This document shows positions 11,906 to 23,027 of a stretch of 64,000 nt of DNA, one piece after another. The DNA comes from Heterohyrax brucei (lineage: Eukaryota; Chordata; Mammalia; Hyracoidea; Procaviidae), in the NCBI GenBank assembly GCA_028571685.1, contig CM053146.1, forward strand, positions 61,351,431 to 61,415,430. The letters are read 5' to 3'. A program made the translations under genes and the position numbers. The notes below the pieces were generated by a model. The model worked only from the letters and a program-made list of their open reading frames with translations. It searched no databases and was not told the origin of the DNA. The stretch's first letter is position 1; every line of letters begins with the position of its first letter.

Positions 11906-12589
11906 GTGCTTAAGTTGTAGTAAAGTTACTGAATACAATTTAAAGTTACTTGGCTAATGAAAAAATTACATATTGCAGAGTATTGTCTATGTAAATGTGA
12001 AGAAATTTAATTCTATGCCTCACAAATTAGGATCCAATCCAACTACTAAAGCTTCTTAGATTTTGAGATCACATGCCAGATATTTTTTAACTAAAGGACT
12101 GTATTCTTTGAAAAACATAAGAGATGTCTTTCTATATTAAAATCTGAGAACCAACTAATGTAAACTTAGTGTTGGTTTATCATATAAAGAATGTTTTTAT
12201 ATATCATTGCCCACATTTTTCCTCACTCAGAAATATTTTCTACACAATATTTAACAGAATATTCATCTAGGAATAAAGCTAATTGCTGATACTTCTTTTC
12301 CCTACCCTAATTCTTTAACAGATGAATTTGAATTTCAGAGGCTTTCAGAGTTCACTACTTTTCTTTAAACTGAAAAGTATGATAAAATTTTTGTAGTGCA
12401 ATACTCAAATGTCTCCTCTATCTCAGTTCTATTTAATGGTTTACTATTTGGTGTGGTATTCTTTAATAAGGAAAATCTTGACCAGAAGTGGCAGATTTCC
12501 TTTAGTCTAAATAAAATCTGAGTAATCACAGAGATTAGTTTAAAAATCACTTCCTCAAATTTTGGCAAACCCCAATTTTAGGTATAATT
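11906..12589. other. Unique AT-rich DNA
   Basis: No gene or repeat is recognised. Confidence 0.5.
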
Positions 12590-12744
12590 AGTGACTTGGC
12601 AAAGACAATCTTTTAAGTTGGCTAGTCTGCAAACCTGTAAATGGGATGGTTGTAATACACTTATTGGTCTGTGGAAGAAAGGCCTGGTGAACTACTTCCA
12701 TAAAAATTATAGCCAAGAAAACCCTATGGTTCAAATAAAACAAA
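12590..12744 (+). mobile_element. SINE fragment (afrotherian)
   Basis: Contains 'gaagaaaggcctggtgaact' and 'gaaaaccctatggttc', blocks shared with SINEs at 52130-52340 and 62640-62720. It is weakly preserved, with the ends unclear, and directly abuts the following L1. Confidence 0.5.
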
Positions 12745-14720
12745 CTTGTAAACAAAAACCACCATGAAAGACCAAGGACAATACCATATAATGATTAAAA
12801 GGACAATGCAGCATGAAGATCTAACCATAATAACCATCTATGCACCCAAGATAGGGCTCCAAGATACATAAAACAAACTCTAACAGTACTAAAAAGAGAA
12901 ACTGACAGTTCCACAATGGTAGTAGGGAACTTCAGCACACTACTCTAGGAAAAGAACAAAACATCTGGAAAGGCACTGAACAAAGATACAGAAGAGGAAA
13001 AGGGCACAATCCACTGACTTGACCTCACAGACATATACAGAACACCTCACGCAACAGCCACAAAATACACTTTCTCTTCCAACACTCGTGGTGACCCTAG
13101 GGCACTTGGCTTGGTTTTACAACGTACATGGAATGTTCCACAAAATAAGACTGCTCAGGCCAAAGAGCCACCCTCAACAAAATACAAAACTCTGAGATAA
13201 TACAAAGTGTTTTCTCCAACAACAACACCATCAAAGTAGAAATTAACAACAGGAAGAACAAGAAAAAAAGTCAATTATGTGTAAACGTACAACATCTTAC
13301 TTAAAAAACCTCTGGGTAATACAAGAAACTAAAAATGGAATAAAAAAACTCCTAGAATCAAATGAGAGTGAAAACATACCATACAAAAACCTCTGGGACA
13401 CAGCAAAGGCAGTCCTCAGAGGAAAAGTTATAGCAGTAGACACACACATTAAAAAAGGAGGAATAAAATCAAGACATTAGCCATATAACTTGAACAAATA
13501 ACAGCAAAAGAAGCTCATGGCAACCAGGAGAAAAGAAATAATAATAATCAGAGCAAAAATAAACCAAATAGAGAAGAGAATGACAATAGAAAGACACAAC
13601 AAAATCAAAAGTTGGTTCTTCAAAGTGAAAAAGGGAAAAACAGGACAAGACTCAAGCAACTCAAATAAGAAAGGACTAGCAGGCCATTACAACATACCTA
13701 ACAGAAGCAAAAAGGATCATAACAGAGTATTGTGAAAAATTATACTCCAACAAATTTGAAAACCTAGGGGAAATGGACAAATCTCTAGAAACACAGTACC
13801 TACCTAGACTAACACAAATGATGCTGAGAATCTCAACAGAGCCATAACAAGAGATTGTAAAGGTAATTTAAACAAACAAACAAACAAAAACTCCAAGCAA
13901 CAACAAAAAGTCCTGGCCCAGACAGCGTCACTGGAGAATTCTGATGAACATTCAGAGAAGAACTTACACTAGTACTATTCAAACTATTTTCAGAGCATAA
14001 GAAAGGAGGGTATACTTCCAAATCCATTCTATGAAGCCAGAATAACATTGATATAAAAACCAGGCACAGACATCACAAAGAAAGAAAATTACAGACTACT
14101 ATCTCTCACGAATATAGATGCAAAAAATTCTCTACAAAATTCCTCTAGCCCAAAGAATCCAGCACCATATCAAAATAAAAAAATAAAAATAAAAAAATAA
14201 TATACCATGACCAAGTAGGATTTATAGCAGGTATGCAAGAATGGTTCAACATTAGAAAATCAATCAATGTAACCCATCATGTAAATAAAAGGAAAGAGAA
14301 TTACTTTATTATCTCAATAGATGTAGAAAACGCAACACCCATTCTAGATAAAAATTGTCAATACAGTAGGTATAAAAGGGAAATTTCACAACATAATAAA
14401 GGATATCTATGCAAAACCAATAGCCACCATGATTCTTAGTGGGGAGAAGCTAAAACATTCCCCCTGAGAACAGGAAAAAGGCGAAGATGCCCTTTACTAC
14501 CACTCTGATTTAATGTTGCGCTGGAATTCCTAGTTACAGCAATAAGGCAAGGAAAAGAAATAAAGAACATCTAGACTGGTAGTGAAGAAATTAAACTGTC
14601 CCTATTCGCAGATGATATGATACTACACGTAGAAAATCCAAGGACTGCACAAGAAATCTACTGAAACTAGTAATAGAAAGATTCAGCAAACTTGCAGGAT
14701 ATAAGATAAATATGCAGAAA

Positions 14721-14921
14721 CCATGCTTCCTATGGAGTAAGAGGGAAGAGTGGAGAGCAGGGGAAAGGAGACTATTGGGAGGATGAGACATGTATAGAGC
14801 AGAGAGAAATAGTGTGCTGTCACTGGGCAGGGAGAGCAGTAGAAGTTGCATATAGGTGGGCATGTAAATTTATATGGCAATGTACCTTTTCACTCAGCCA
14901 TAATAGAAAAAAAAAAGAAAA
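14721..14921 (+). mobile_element. Nested L1 tail insertion
   Basis: A 200-base L1 3' end with A-rich tail inserted in the older L1 ORF2. Host sequence is continuous across it, and the similar 13-base words at 14708-14720 and 14922-14934 are the target duplication (two mismatches). It shares 'tgggaggatgagacatgtat' and 'gtgggcatgtaaattt' with the copies at 4391-4590 (reversed), 29115-29297 and 44058-44218. Confidence 0.85.
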
Positions 14922-15290
14922 AAATATACAAAAATCAGCTGGATTCCTATATACCAGTAAAGAGAGAGATGAAAAGGAAACTAAGAAAATAAGACCATTT
15001 ATAATAACCAATAGCTTAGGAAAAAATCTAACCAAGGATGTAAAAGACTATACAAAGAAAACTACGAAACACTGCTGCAAGAAATCATGAAAGACCTATA
15101 TAAATGGAAAAACATACCACACTCATGGATTGGTAGGCTCTGCATTGTGAAAATGACAATCCTACTCAAAGGAATTTACAAACACAATGTAATCCCTATC
15201 CAAATACCAGTAACATTTTTTTGAAAAAGATTTAAAAAGTGATTATCAGTAAGTTTATATGGAAAGAGAAGGAGCTCCATGTTAGTAAAA

Positions 15291-15353
15291 CACTACTGAA
15301 GCAGAATAAAGTGGGAGGATTCACACTACTGAAGAAGAATAAAGTGGGAGGCA
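15291..15353 (+). repeat. Short tandem duplication in L1
   Basis: Two adjacent copies of a roughly 30-base unit containing 'gaataaagtgggag', starting at 15291 and 15324 and differing by one substitution and a 3-base gap. Confidence 0.85.
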
Positions 15354-15409
15354 CACTACCTGACCTCAAAACCTATTTACACAGCTATGGTAGTAAAAAA
15401 CAGTCCGGT

Positions 15410-15482
15410 ACTGGTATAACAACAGATACACTGGTACAGACTGGTTCAGATACAACTGGTACAACAACAGATACATTGACCA
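15410..15482 (+). repeat. Short tandem duplication in L1
   Basis: The phrase 'acaacagatacactgg' near 15418 recurs as 'acaacagatacattga' near 15464, with a further partial 'cagatacaactggta' between them. The L1 sequence either side is continuous, so this is a local expansion. Confidence 0.75.
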
Positions 15483-17385
15483 ACAGAACAAAATTGAGAA
15501 CCCAGATGTAAATCCATCCACTTATAGTCGCCTGATCTTCAATAAGGGCCCCAACTCCAGCAGGCAGGGAAAAGACAGTCTTTTTATCAAGTGGTGCTGT
15601 CAAAACTGGGTGTCCCTCTGCCAAAAAAAATGAAACAGGACCCATACCTCATGCCATACATAGATACTAATTCAAAATAAATGACTAATTTATTTAATTC
15701 AAAATAAATTACCTAAATATAAAGCCAAAAGCTATAGAGCTCATAGAAGAAAAAAACAGGATCAATGCTAGAAGCTCTAATGCCTGACATTAATAGGATA
15801 CAAACCACAACCAACAGCACACAAACTACAGAAGATAACCTAGATAATTGGTATCTTCTAAAAATTAAACATGCTCATCAGAAGTTTCACCAAAAGAGTG
15901 AAAAAACCAAAAAACCAAACCAAGAAACCTACAGACTGGGAAAAGAAATTTGTCTATTAAAAATCAGAAAAAGCTCCAGTCTCTAAAACCTACATGAAAA
16001 TCCAAGATCTTGACAATAAAAGGACAAATAATCCAACATAAAAATGGCCAAAAGAAATGAACAGACAGCCAAAGAAGACATTCAAACAGCCAACAGACAC
16101 ATGAGGAAATGCTTATGACCACTAGTCATTAGACAAAGGAAAATCAAAACCACAAATGAGCTACCATCTCATCCTGGTATTACTGGCAGGAATTAAGAAA
16201 TGTTGGAGAGGCTATGGGGAGATCAGAACTCTTCTTATATACTGCTGGTAGGAGTGCAAAATGAAACAATCAATTTAGAAAACAATATGGACCTTCATTA
16301 GAAAGCTATAAATATGATCCAGCAGTCTAACTCCTAGGAATAAATTCTAGAGAAATAAGAGTTGTCACATGTACAAAAAAATATGCACAACCATGTTCAT
16401 TGCAGCATTGTTCACCATAGCAAAAAGTTGGAAACAACCTTGGAGCGCATCACCAGATGAATGAATAAAGTGTGTTACATGCATGCAATGGAGTATTACA
16501 CAACAAAACACAGTAACGATGAATCTGTGATACATTTCATAACATGGAGGAAACTGGAGGACTTTATGCTGCGTGACATAAACCAACTGCAAAAGAACAA
16601 ATATTGTATGAGACCGCTACCATAATAAAAACTCATTAAAAGGGTTACAAATGAAAAGAAACAATCTTCGATGATTACCAGGAAGGGGTGGGGGGGTGGA
16701 GATGGAAAAACACTAAAGACAATAGAGAAGTGGTTCCTTTGGTGAATGATAAGTCAGTACACAATACTAAGGAAGCCAGCACAACTTGTACCACACAAAG
16801 TCATGGTAGCTGCATAGAAACATCCAGCCTCCCTGGTGAAACAAATTGCTGGGTTGAGGGCTGTGGAGACCATAGTCTCAGGGCACATCTAGCTCAACTG
16901 GTATAACACAGTCTATAAAGAAAACGTTCTACACTCTAGTGAGTAGTGTCTGCGGTCTTAAAAGCCTGTAGATGGCCATCTAAGATGTACCACTGGTCTC
17001 ACCTCTTCGGGAGTAAGGGAGAATGATGGAAACTAAAGAAACAAGGGAAAAATTAGTCCAAAGTTGTAACAGATCACATCTACAACAGCCTCTAGCACAC
17101 GAAATCCAGTTGAACTAGACGATACCCAGCTACCACCACTGATGGTTCTGCCAGGGATCACAACAGAGCATCCTGGGTAGAGCAGGAGAAAAACATACAA
17201 CAAAATTCTGACTCAAAAAGAAAGACTAGATTTCCTGGCCTGACAGAGACTGAAGAAAGTCAGAATATGGCTCTTGGACACCCGTTCAGCTCAGTAACGA
17301 GGTCACCTCTAAGGTTCATGCCATCAGCCAAAGATTAGATAAATCCATAAAACAATACAAGACTAAAAGGGCACGCCATCCCCAT

Positions 17386-17443
17386 TGTCTTGTCCTCTCC
17401 TACTTTCTAGTTGTTGCTCTAGAAAGTAGGAGAGGACAAGACA
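17386..17443. repeat. Perfect inverted repeat (25-bp arms, 8-base loop)
   Basis: The left arm at 17386-17410 is the exact reverse complement of the right arm at 17419-17443, with loop 'ttgttgct' between. Transcription on either strand would give a 25-bp perfect stem. It lies in the 3' UTR of the L1 copy. Confidence 0.95.
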
Positions 17444-17549
17444 GTTGGTAATAGGGAATCCAAGGTAGAGAAGAGACAGTGCTGACCTGTTTGGGGTTGT
17501 TAACCAATGTCATAAAAGAATATGATTGATGAGAAAGCAAACCTTTGTC

Positions 17550-17805
17550 TAGGGAGACAAAGAGAGAGAGAGGGAGAAGAAAGAGAGAGAAGGAAGGAAG
17601 GAAAGGCAAGAAGGAACAAAGAGAGGAAAAGAGGAAGGGAAGGAGAGTGAGGTAATCAGGGAGAGAAAGGAAAGAGAAAGAGAGAAAGAGAGAGAAGTAA
17701 AAGAGGAAAGAGAGAGAAGTAAAAAAGGAAGGAAAGACAGAAAGAAAAAGAAAGGAAGGAAAAGAAAAAGAGAAAGAAAGAGAGAGAGAGAAAGAAAACC
17801 TAGGG
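17550..17805 (+). repeat. Purine (GA/GGAA) low-complexity tract
   Basis: About 250 bases of almost pure purine on the plus strand, with only scattered pyrimidines, made of interspersed GA, GGAA and GAAA units. The 172-residue minus-strand frame over it (FLSLPFSF repeats) is a product of the simple sequence. Confidence 0.9.
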
Positions 17806-17914
17806 AACAGTTTTACTGTGTAGCATATGAGGTTGCCATTAGTAAGAATGCACTTGATGGTATTGTTGAAAGTTCTCTTAAACTTAGAACGTTGAAAAGT
17901 ATCATTACAAGAAA

Positions 17915-18068
17915 GCAAAATATTTAGTACAGTGTAACAAAAATATTATCTTAGACATCTAAAAAACTAATAGTTTTTATACAACACAGAGCTAATTGTT
18001 ATCTAACTGGCAATGATTTCTATCAAGATTTGTGAAAAAGCTTTTAGCCCTAAGGACCAGGAGTATAA
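17915..18068 (+). repeat. Direct repeat, left copy, flanking RTE fragment
   Basis: About 155 bases with clear but diverged similarity to 18661-18830. Shared landmarks in order are 'aaaatatttagta', 'atattatctta', 'acatct'/'gcatct', 'ctaata', 'cttttagc' and 'ataaa'. It belongs to no family I recognise. Confidence 0.75.
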
Positions 18069-18074
18069 ACTCAG

Positions 18075-18660
18075 TTCTTTAGGTTTGTTTCATATTTTGA
18101 TCTTCATCAGCAGTGATTCAAGTTGTCTTTATTTTCAGGAAGCAAGGTTGTGTCATCTGCATTTTGCAGGTTGTGAGTGAAGCCAAATTTTCTTCATACA
18201 GTCCATCTTCTCAGATTATCTACTCAGCATAAAGACTGCTTAAGTACAGTGAAAGAATACAATACTGACACACATCTTTCCTGATTTTAAACTATGCAAT
18301 ATTCCCCTGTTCTGTTCAAACAACTGTCTCTTGGTCTAAAACTCTGGGCTTTTCAGGAGTACAACTAAGTGTTCTGGAATTCCCATTCTTCATCATACTA
18401 TCTGTAATTTGTGATGAGCCACACAGTCAAATTCCTTTGCAGTCAGTAACACACAGCTAAACATTTTTCTGATATTTTCTTTCAGCCAATATTCAGCTGA
18501 CATCAGCAGCGAAATCCCTCATTCTACGTGCTTTTCCATCGTAAATTTCTGTCAGTTCCCTGCTGAGGTATTGCTGCAACTGCTTTTGAATGATTTTCTG
18601 CTAAATTTTACTTGCGTGTGACATTAATGATATTGTTTGATAATTTCCACATTATCATTG
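18075..18660 (-). mobile_element. RTE-class LINE reverse-transcriptase fragment
   Basis: A minus-strand RTE (BovB-type) ORF2 fragment from the reverse-transcriptase region. Plus-strand phrases include 'caggaagcaaggttgtgtca', 'tgttctgttcaaacaactgt', 'gttctggaattcccattctt' and 'aattttacttgcgtgtgaca', all typical antisense RTE sequence in afrotherians. It is truncated at both ends, with frameshifts. Confidence 0.82.
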
Positions 18661-18830
18661 GGAGAAAATAAAATATTTAGTAAAGTGTAATAGAAATATT
18701 ATCTTAGGCATCTATAAAGCTAATAGCTTTTATGCAGCACAGATTTTATTCTCATTTAACTAGCAATTATTCTTGTGCAGCTATGGGTAAAATCTTTTAG
18801 CTATAACAGCCAATAGCATAAATTCATTTT
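18661..18830 (+). repeat. Direct repeat, right copy, flanking RTE fragment
   Basis: The partner of 17915-18068, on the other side of the RTE fragment. It is followed by a short (TTG)n run at 18832-18847. Confidence 0.75.
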
Positions 18831-19036
18831 TTGTTGTTGTTGTTGTTTCTTGTCTGCTTTCGGTACACACTTACTGTTCACAAGTTACTTCTTTTCTAAC
18901 AGCATTATCTATATTCATCTGAATTTTTTATGTCAAGTTTATAGTGAACTTCTACAATATAGCATTGTGCCTTAACTGTTATTCTCCAGCCAACAGGTCC
19001 ACTTCTCTTGTGTTGTCTGTACCTGTGTGAAATGCA

Positions 19037-19250
19037 TCTTTGTTCCCTATGTGGGGTAAATGGTTACGGCACTGGGCTGTTAATGGAGTCTGGAGGTTTT
19101 GCCCACCCGGAAGTGCTTCAGAAGAAAGGCCTGAAGATCTCATTCTGAAACCGCCAGTGAGAACGCCGTGGAGCACACTTCTACTCTGACACACACAGTA
19201 TCACCATGAGTTGGATCCACGCCACGGCAGCTGGTTTCTGGCACTGTATC
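19037..19250 (+). mobile_element. AfroSINE (GGCCTG subfamily)
   Basis: A plus-strand SINE with head 'gtaaatggttacggcactgg', middle 'cagaagaaaggcctgaagat' and 3' part 'caccatgagttggatccacg', the same subfamily as 42275-42473, 46010-46224 and 52130-52340. Confidence 0.8.
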
Positions 19251-19360
19251 ACACTGGTTGGTAGTTTTCATTTTTCTGTCTAGGCCGAAGGATGAGGAGT
19301 TTCCCTCAGCCTTTCACACTTCAATAACCTTTTAAGGTTTCTTATTCTTTGTTTACCTAA

Positions 19361-19837
19361 TGTTATGAATTGAACTGTGCCCACCTAAAAGTGTGTGTAG
19401 CAATCTGGCAATTAGGCCATGATTCCTGGTATTGTGTGATACTCCAATATATTGTAAATTCTACCTCTGTGATGTAAATGACGGAGGATGGGCAGCTGTT
19501 GTGTTGGTGACACAGAACTTACATTGTACCTTAAGGCAATCTCTTGGGATATGAAAGAAAGGGAAGTAACCGAAATATCGGGGGACCTCATGCAATCAGG
19601 AAAGAAGCAATGTTGTGAGCAGAGTGCACCCTTTGATCTCAGGGTCCTGTGCCTCAGAAGCTGCCAGTCCAGGGGAAGACTGACAATGAAGACCTTCCTC
19701 CGAGCTGGGAGGGAAAATGTTACCCTGGAACTGATGCCTTGAATTTGCACGGTTAGCTTACTTCTAATAAATTTCTCTTTGTTATAGCCATCCACTCGTG
19801 GTATTTCTGTTATAGCAGCAGGAGATGACTAAGGACA
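19361..19837 (+). mobile_element. MaLR/MLT1-like solo LTR, full length
   Basis: A plus-strand LTR of about 477 bases running from 'tgttatgaattgaactgtgc' to 'tgactaaggaca', with the MaLR-typical end block 'aataaatttctctttgttat' (contains AATAAA) near 19767. No gag/pol sequence is attached, so it is a solo LTR. No clean target duplication is visible. Confidence 0.82.
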
Positions 19838-19959
19838 TCTGCATTCCCTTCCTGAATTTCTCTTTGCGTATGTTTCACAATATTACATTTTCCCATCAGC
19901 CTCCTAAAACAAGACCTTTGGTTTGCAAGATTCTGTAAGGCATAAGCTACATACTGTGG

Positions 19960-20112
19960 GGTCGTCAGGTCAGCAGTGTCAGCATCACCTGGGATCTTGT
20001 TAGCAAAGCAAAGTCTTGGCCTTGTTCCTAACTTGCTGAACCAGAATTTGTGTTTTAACCAGCCTTCTGAATGAATGGCATGCAGGCTAGTGAGCAACAT
20101 TGCTTTAAAGGG
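19960..20112 (+). mobile_element. MER5-like hAT DNA transposon remnant
   Basis: 'agcatcacctgggatcttgt', then 'ctgaaccagaatttgtgttt' and 'gagcaacattgctttaa', are the order of blocks in MER5A-type non-autonomous hAT-Charlie elements. Heavily diverged. Confidence 0.65.
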
Positions 20113-20519
20113 TTCCCTCTAGCTTTGTGATATCTTAGAACTCTTCTATACGTTCCTTTTGGCTTCTTAGTTATGTGAAATGTTGTCACTTCTGATTACT
20201 CTGACATCAAAGCTAGGACTGTGTCAGCCTGCTAACAGTTTTTTGTGTCTTCATGGATTCTCAGGCCCCAGTGATTTTTCTGATCTCTCCTGTTCATCCT
20301 GCCAACTTGGCATGAGTAGGGACGAGGGGAATATAACTAAGAGGCAACAGAATAGGCCCTTCCTTCTGCCATTTCCCATTCTCATCTCTTAAAATTTACC
20401 CTCCTCTACCCACCTGCAAGATAAAGAAAAAATAAATGTGCTTAATAATGTAGCTCTTATTTAACTGTTTACAGTTATTTTAACTTTAATAGAAAAGATA
20501 GCATTGTTCTGCATTTCTT
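20113..20519. other. Unique DNA
   Basis: No gene or repeat is recognised. Confidence 0.5.
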
Positions 20520-20678
20520 CTGAGTTGACTCTGACACATGGCAGCTCAATGTTTCTTATTTAATTCTAACAGAAGGTGTTAAGAAATAATTTAACTCTTT
20601 CTCTCGCCACAAATAGATTACTTTTGTGTGAATTCAACTGCAGCTCTTAACCAGGGTGCTATCAGAACTCCCTGTACC
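20520..20678 (-). mobile_element. Degenerate AfroSINE
   Basis: The ends resemble a minus-strand AfroSINE ('gagttgactctgacacatgg' at the left, 'cagctcttaaccagggtgct' and 'gaactccc' at the right), but the middle does not match, suggesting replacement or deletion. Confidence 0.5.
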
Positions 20679-21385
20679 ATTCTGGAGAATAAAATATGTT
20701 CCCAGAAGTTTGTTCCCTAGTGCAAGTCACAGTGATTTTACTGTTAAATTTTTTAGCAAATGGCCTGCTGAAGCTTGAGCATAATACTTTGCTGTAAAGG
20801 CTCTTGTGTATTGCAGTTTTTTATTGTGTTCTGAAGTCCTTCAACTGGCCCAGCATCATGAAATAATTTTAAAAGGAGAAAGGCATACTATACATTTCAG
20901 TAAAGAAGCATCATGGCGTAGAAATGGGCTATTGTTCTTCGATTGTGTCTATTTGTTGCTTGGACATGGTAGAGATCTTTCAGACATGTGAGTGTGTGAC
21001 AGAGGAGCGAATAAGAGGCATATGATGTCTTTGTGCTCTTTTGAAGGAGGATGCTTCAACTGAAAATTAAGCAATTCAGAAGAGAAAATGAGTGAACTAT
21101 ATATATTATAGTTTGTCACATATACAAACTGAATGATTATGAAAGTCTTTTAAGGATCATGTGACAATTGTTGACATACAGATGAACTGAGAGCATTAGA
21201 AGACTCTAATAAAAGCTGGTCACATACAGGAGGAATTCTCAGTATCCTGGTCAAATAAGAATTCAAAATATTCAGAATTATTTAATCTGACTGCAGTGAA
21301 TCACAGGTAAATTGACCAGTGTAAGTGTGTAGAAGGACCACTGCAGTCTACTTGATGACACATTATGTTACACTTCTGAACATAC
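20679..21385. other. Unique DNA
   Basis: No gene or repeat is recognised. There are short frames only. Confidence 0.5.
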
Positions 21386-21558
21386 TGGTGTTGTTAGTTT
21401 CTGCCGAGTTAATTCCAATACATGGCAAAGTAGAACTGCACTCCATAGGGTTTTCAAGGCTGTGAACTTTCAGAAGCAGATCACCAGGCCTGTCTTACAA
21501 GCAGCCTTTTGTGGATCTCAACTGCCAACCTTTCAGTTTGTAGTCAAGTGCTTAACTG
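21386..21558 (-). mobile_element. AfroSINE (long subfamily)
   Basis: A minus-strand copy with 'ccatagggttttcaaggctg', 'cagaagcagatcaccaggcc' and 'agtcaagtgcttaact', the block order of the longer AfroSINE subfamily. Confidence 0.85.
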
Positions 21559-21561
21559 TTT

Positions 21562-21745
21562 CTGCCATTCAAAACCAAAACCCAGACCCGCAGTCATCAA
21601 GTTGATTCTGACTCATAGTGACCTTATAGGACAGAGTAGAACTGCCCAACAGAGTCTTCAAAGAGTACCTGGTGGACACAGACTGCCAACCTTTTGATTA
21701 GCAGTCACTGATAGCACTTAACCACCATGCAACTAGGGTTTCTTT
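21562..21745 (-). mobile_element. AfroSINE
   Basis: A minus-strand copy directly beside the previous one. It has tail complement 'aaaaccaaaacccagacc', 'gttgattctgactcatagtg' and head complement 'gcacttaaccaccatgcaac'. Confidence 0.92.
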
Positions 21746-21867
21746 GTGCCATCCAAGGACTTCTTTGTCAAAGGTAACCGCACTGTTTTCCTTCGCTGAC
21801 AAAAAACCTTGTAAATTTCATTATCACAATTAAATAGCATTTACACAGTATTTATACTTACAGAACC

Positions 21868-22032
21868 AAGAAAACAAACCCAATGCCTCTGAGTCAATTC
21901 CAACTTACAGTGACCCTATAGGAGACAGTAGAACTGCCCCATAGAGTTTTCAAGGAATGGCTGGCAGATTTGATCTGCCAACCTTTTGGTTTGCAGCTCA
22001 GCTATTAACCACTATACCACCAGGGCTCCTCA
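21868..22032 (-). mobile_element. AfroSINE
   Basis: A minus-strand copy with 'gagtcaattccaacttacag', 'ccccatagagttttcaagga' and head complement 'attaaccactataccaccag'. Confidence 0.92.
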
Positions 22033-22673
22033 AGAAAATTTAATGTCTTTAACTGTTGGGTTATTATAAGATACAATTACACAAGTACTAAAAGTAAAAT
22101 AAATTGTACTTTAAATTAAAATATATTTTACATTAATGTTAGTTTAGGATCAATGATTTTGAAATTATCCTTTGCTACCTATTTGCAAAGAGAAACAAAC
22201 TAAAGCTTGTAATTTAAAAATGAAATCCCCTCTGTGGATGTAAAAATAATGTAAATTCAGGCATGCATAAAATTTAAAATTAAGAATTTATTTCAAGGCT
22301 GTACATTCTTCATATGCACCTAACTTTTTAAATGTTTTTGATACTGGTTATCTTGAAGAAAGCCCACATTCCATGATGATGGCTCTAGTTTCAGGCATTA
22401 TGGGAATCTGTGGAGATATTGTTGGTTACTGTAGTTACTGAAGAGTACTAATGACATCTATTCAAAAGCCAGCAAGTTACTAGACACACTGTACCATACA
22501 GAAGAGTCCCTACAACAAAGAACTGTCCTGAAAACTGCATGACCTTTAAAAGTCCCTCTAGAGTGACATTCAAGAAGTATAAAAGCCTGTTGATAATTAT
22601 CTGAGCCCTGAACCATGCTCAATGCACATGTTAAAGTATTTTTGCATGATTTTAATGTGTGCCAAATTTTCTA

Positions 22674-22765
22674 ATTATTCTTGTTGTGTATATACACACA
22701 TATATTTTTCTTGTATATATACATATGTACATATATATGTACGTATGTATATACACAAGAATAAT
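22674..22765. repeat. AT-rich near-perfect palindrome
   Basis: Positions 22708-22761 (54 bases) are nearly identical to their own reverse complement, centred between 22734 and 22735 in TATA/CATA alternation. An outer imperfect arm ('attattcttg' at 22674, 'caagaataat' at 22756) extends the symmetry. It could form a cruciform. Confidence 0.85.
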
Positions 22766-22997
22766 CAAAATAATGAAGTTTCAAAGCTTATAATTTGGTT
22801 TGGAACTTTGCCAAGACTTTGCTTAACATTTTGGGAAGTTCTGCCAATCAACAGCAACCTATTTCCTGGTCGCTGAATCACTGATAAAATACCCTCATAT
22901 TTTGTAGATGTGTGTTCATGGTGAAGCTTCTTGAAGGTTCAAGCATCTAATTACTTTGCTACGTTAGCTAGTATAGTGGTATGCACATCTGCTCACA

Positions 22998-23027
22998 TGA
23001 ACACACACACACACACACACACACACT
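22998..23027. repeat. (AC)n microsatellite
   Basis: About 14 consecutive AC units, likely polymorphic in length. Confidence 0.9.

Larger units (their letters stand above)
12745..17540 (+). mobile_element. L1 LINE, plus strand, 5' truncated
   Basis: A 5'-truncated L1 starting inside the endonuclease part of ORF2 ('ccatctatgcacccaagata' near 12834) and running through the reverse transcriptase. The catalytic FADD motif is visible at 14605-14616 followed by MILHVENP. The C-terminal region follows ('aaactggaggactttatgct' near 16550), then a long 3' UTR to about 17540. Many stops and frameshifts make it inactive. A younger L1 tail is nested at 14721-14921, short tandem duplications lie at 15291-15480, and the 3' UTR holds a perfect hairpin at 17386-17443. 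Confidence 0.88.

Noticed and set aside
14812..15090. 92-residue frame beginning MCCHWAGRAVEVAYRWACKF
   Set aside because: It spans the nested L1 tail and the resumed older L1. A near-identical frame occurs at 44004-44195 because it is the same repeat.
17400..17918. 172-residue minus-strand frame rich in Ser, Leu and Phe
   Set aside because: It is produced by the GA-rich purine tract.
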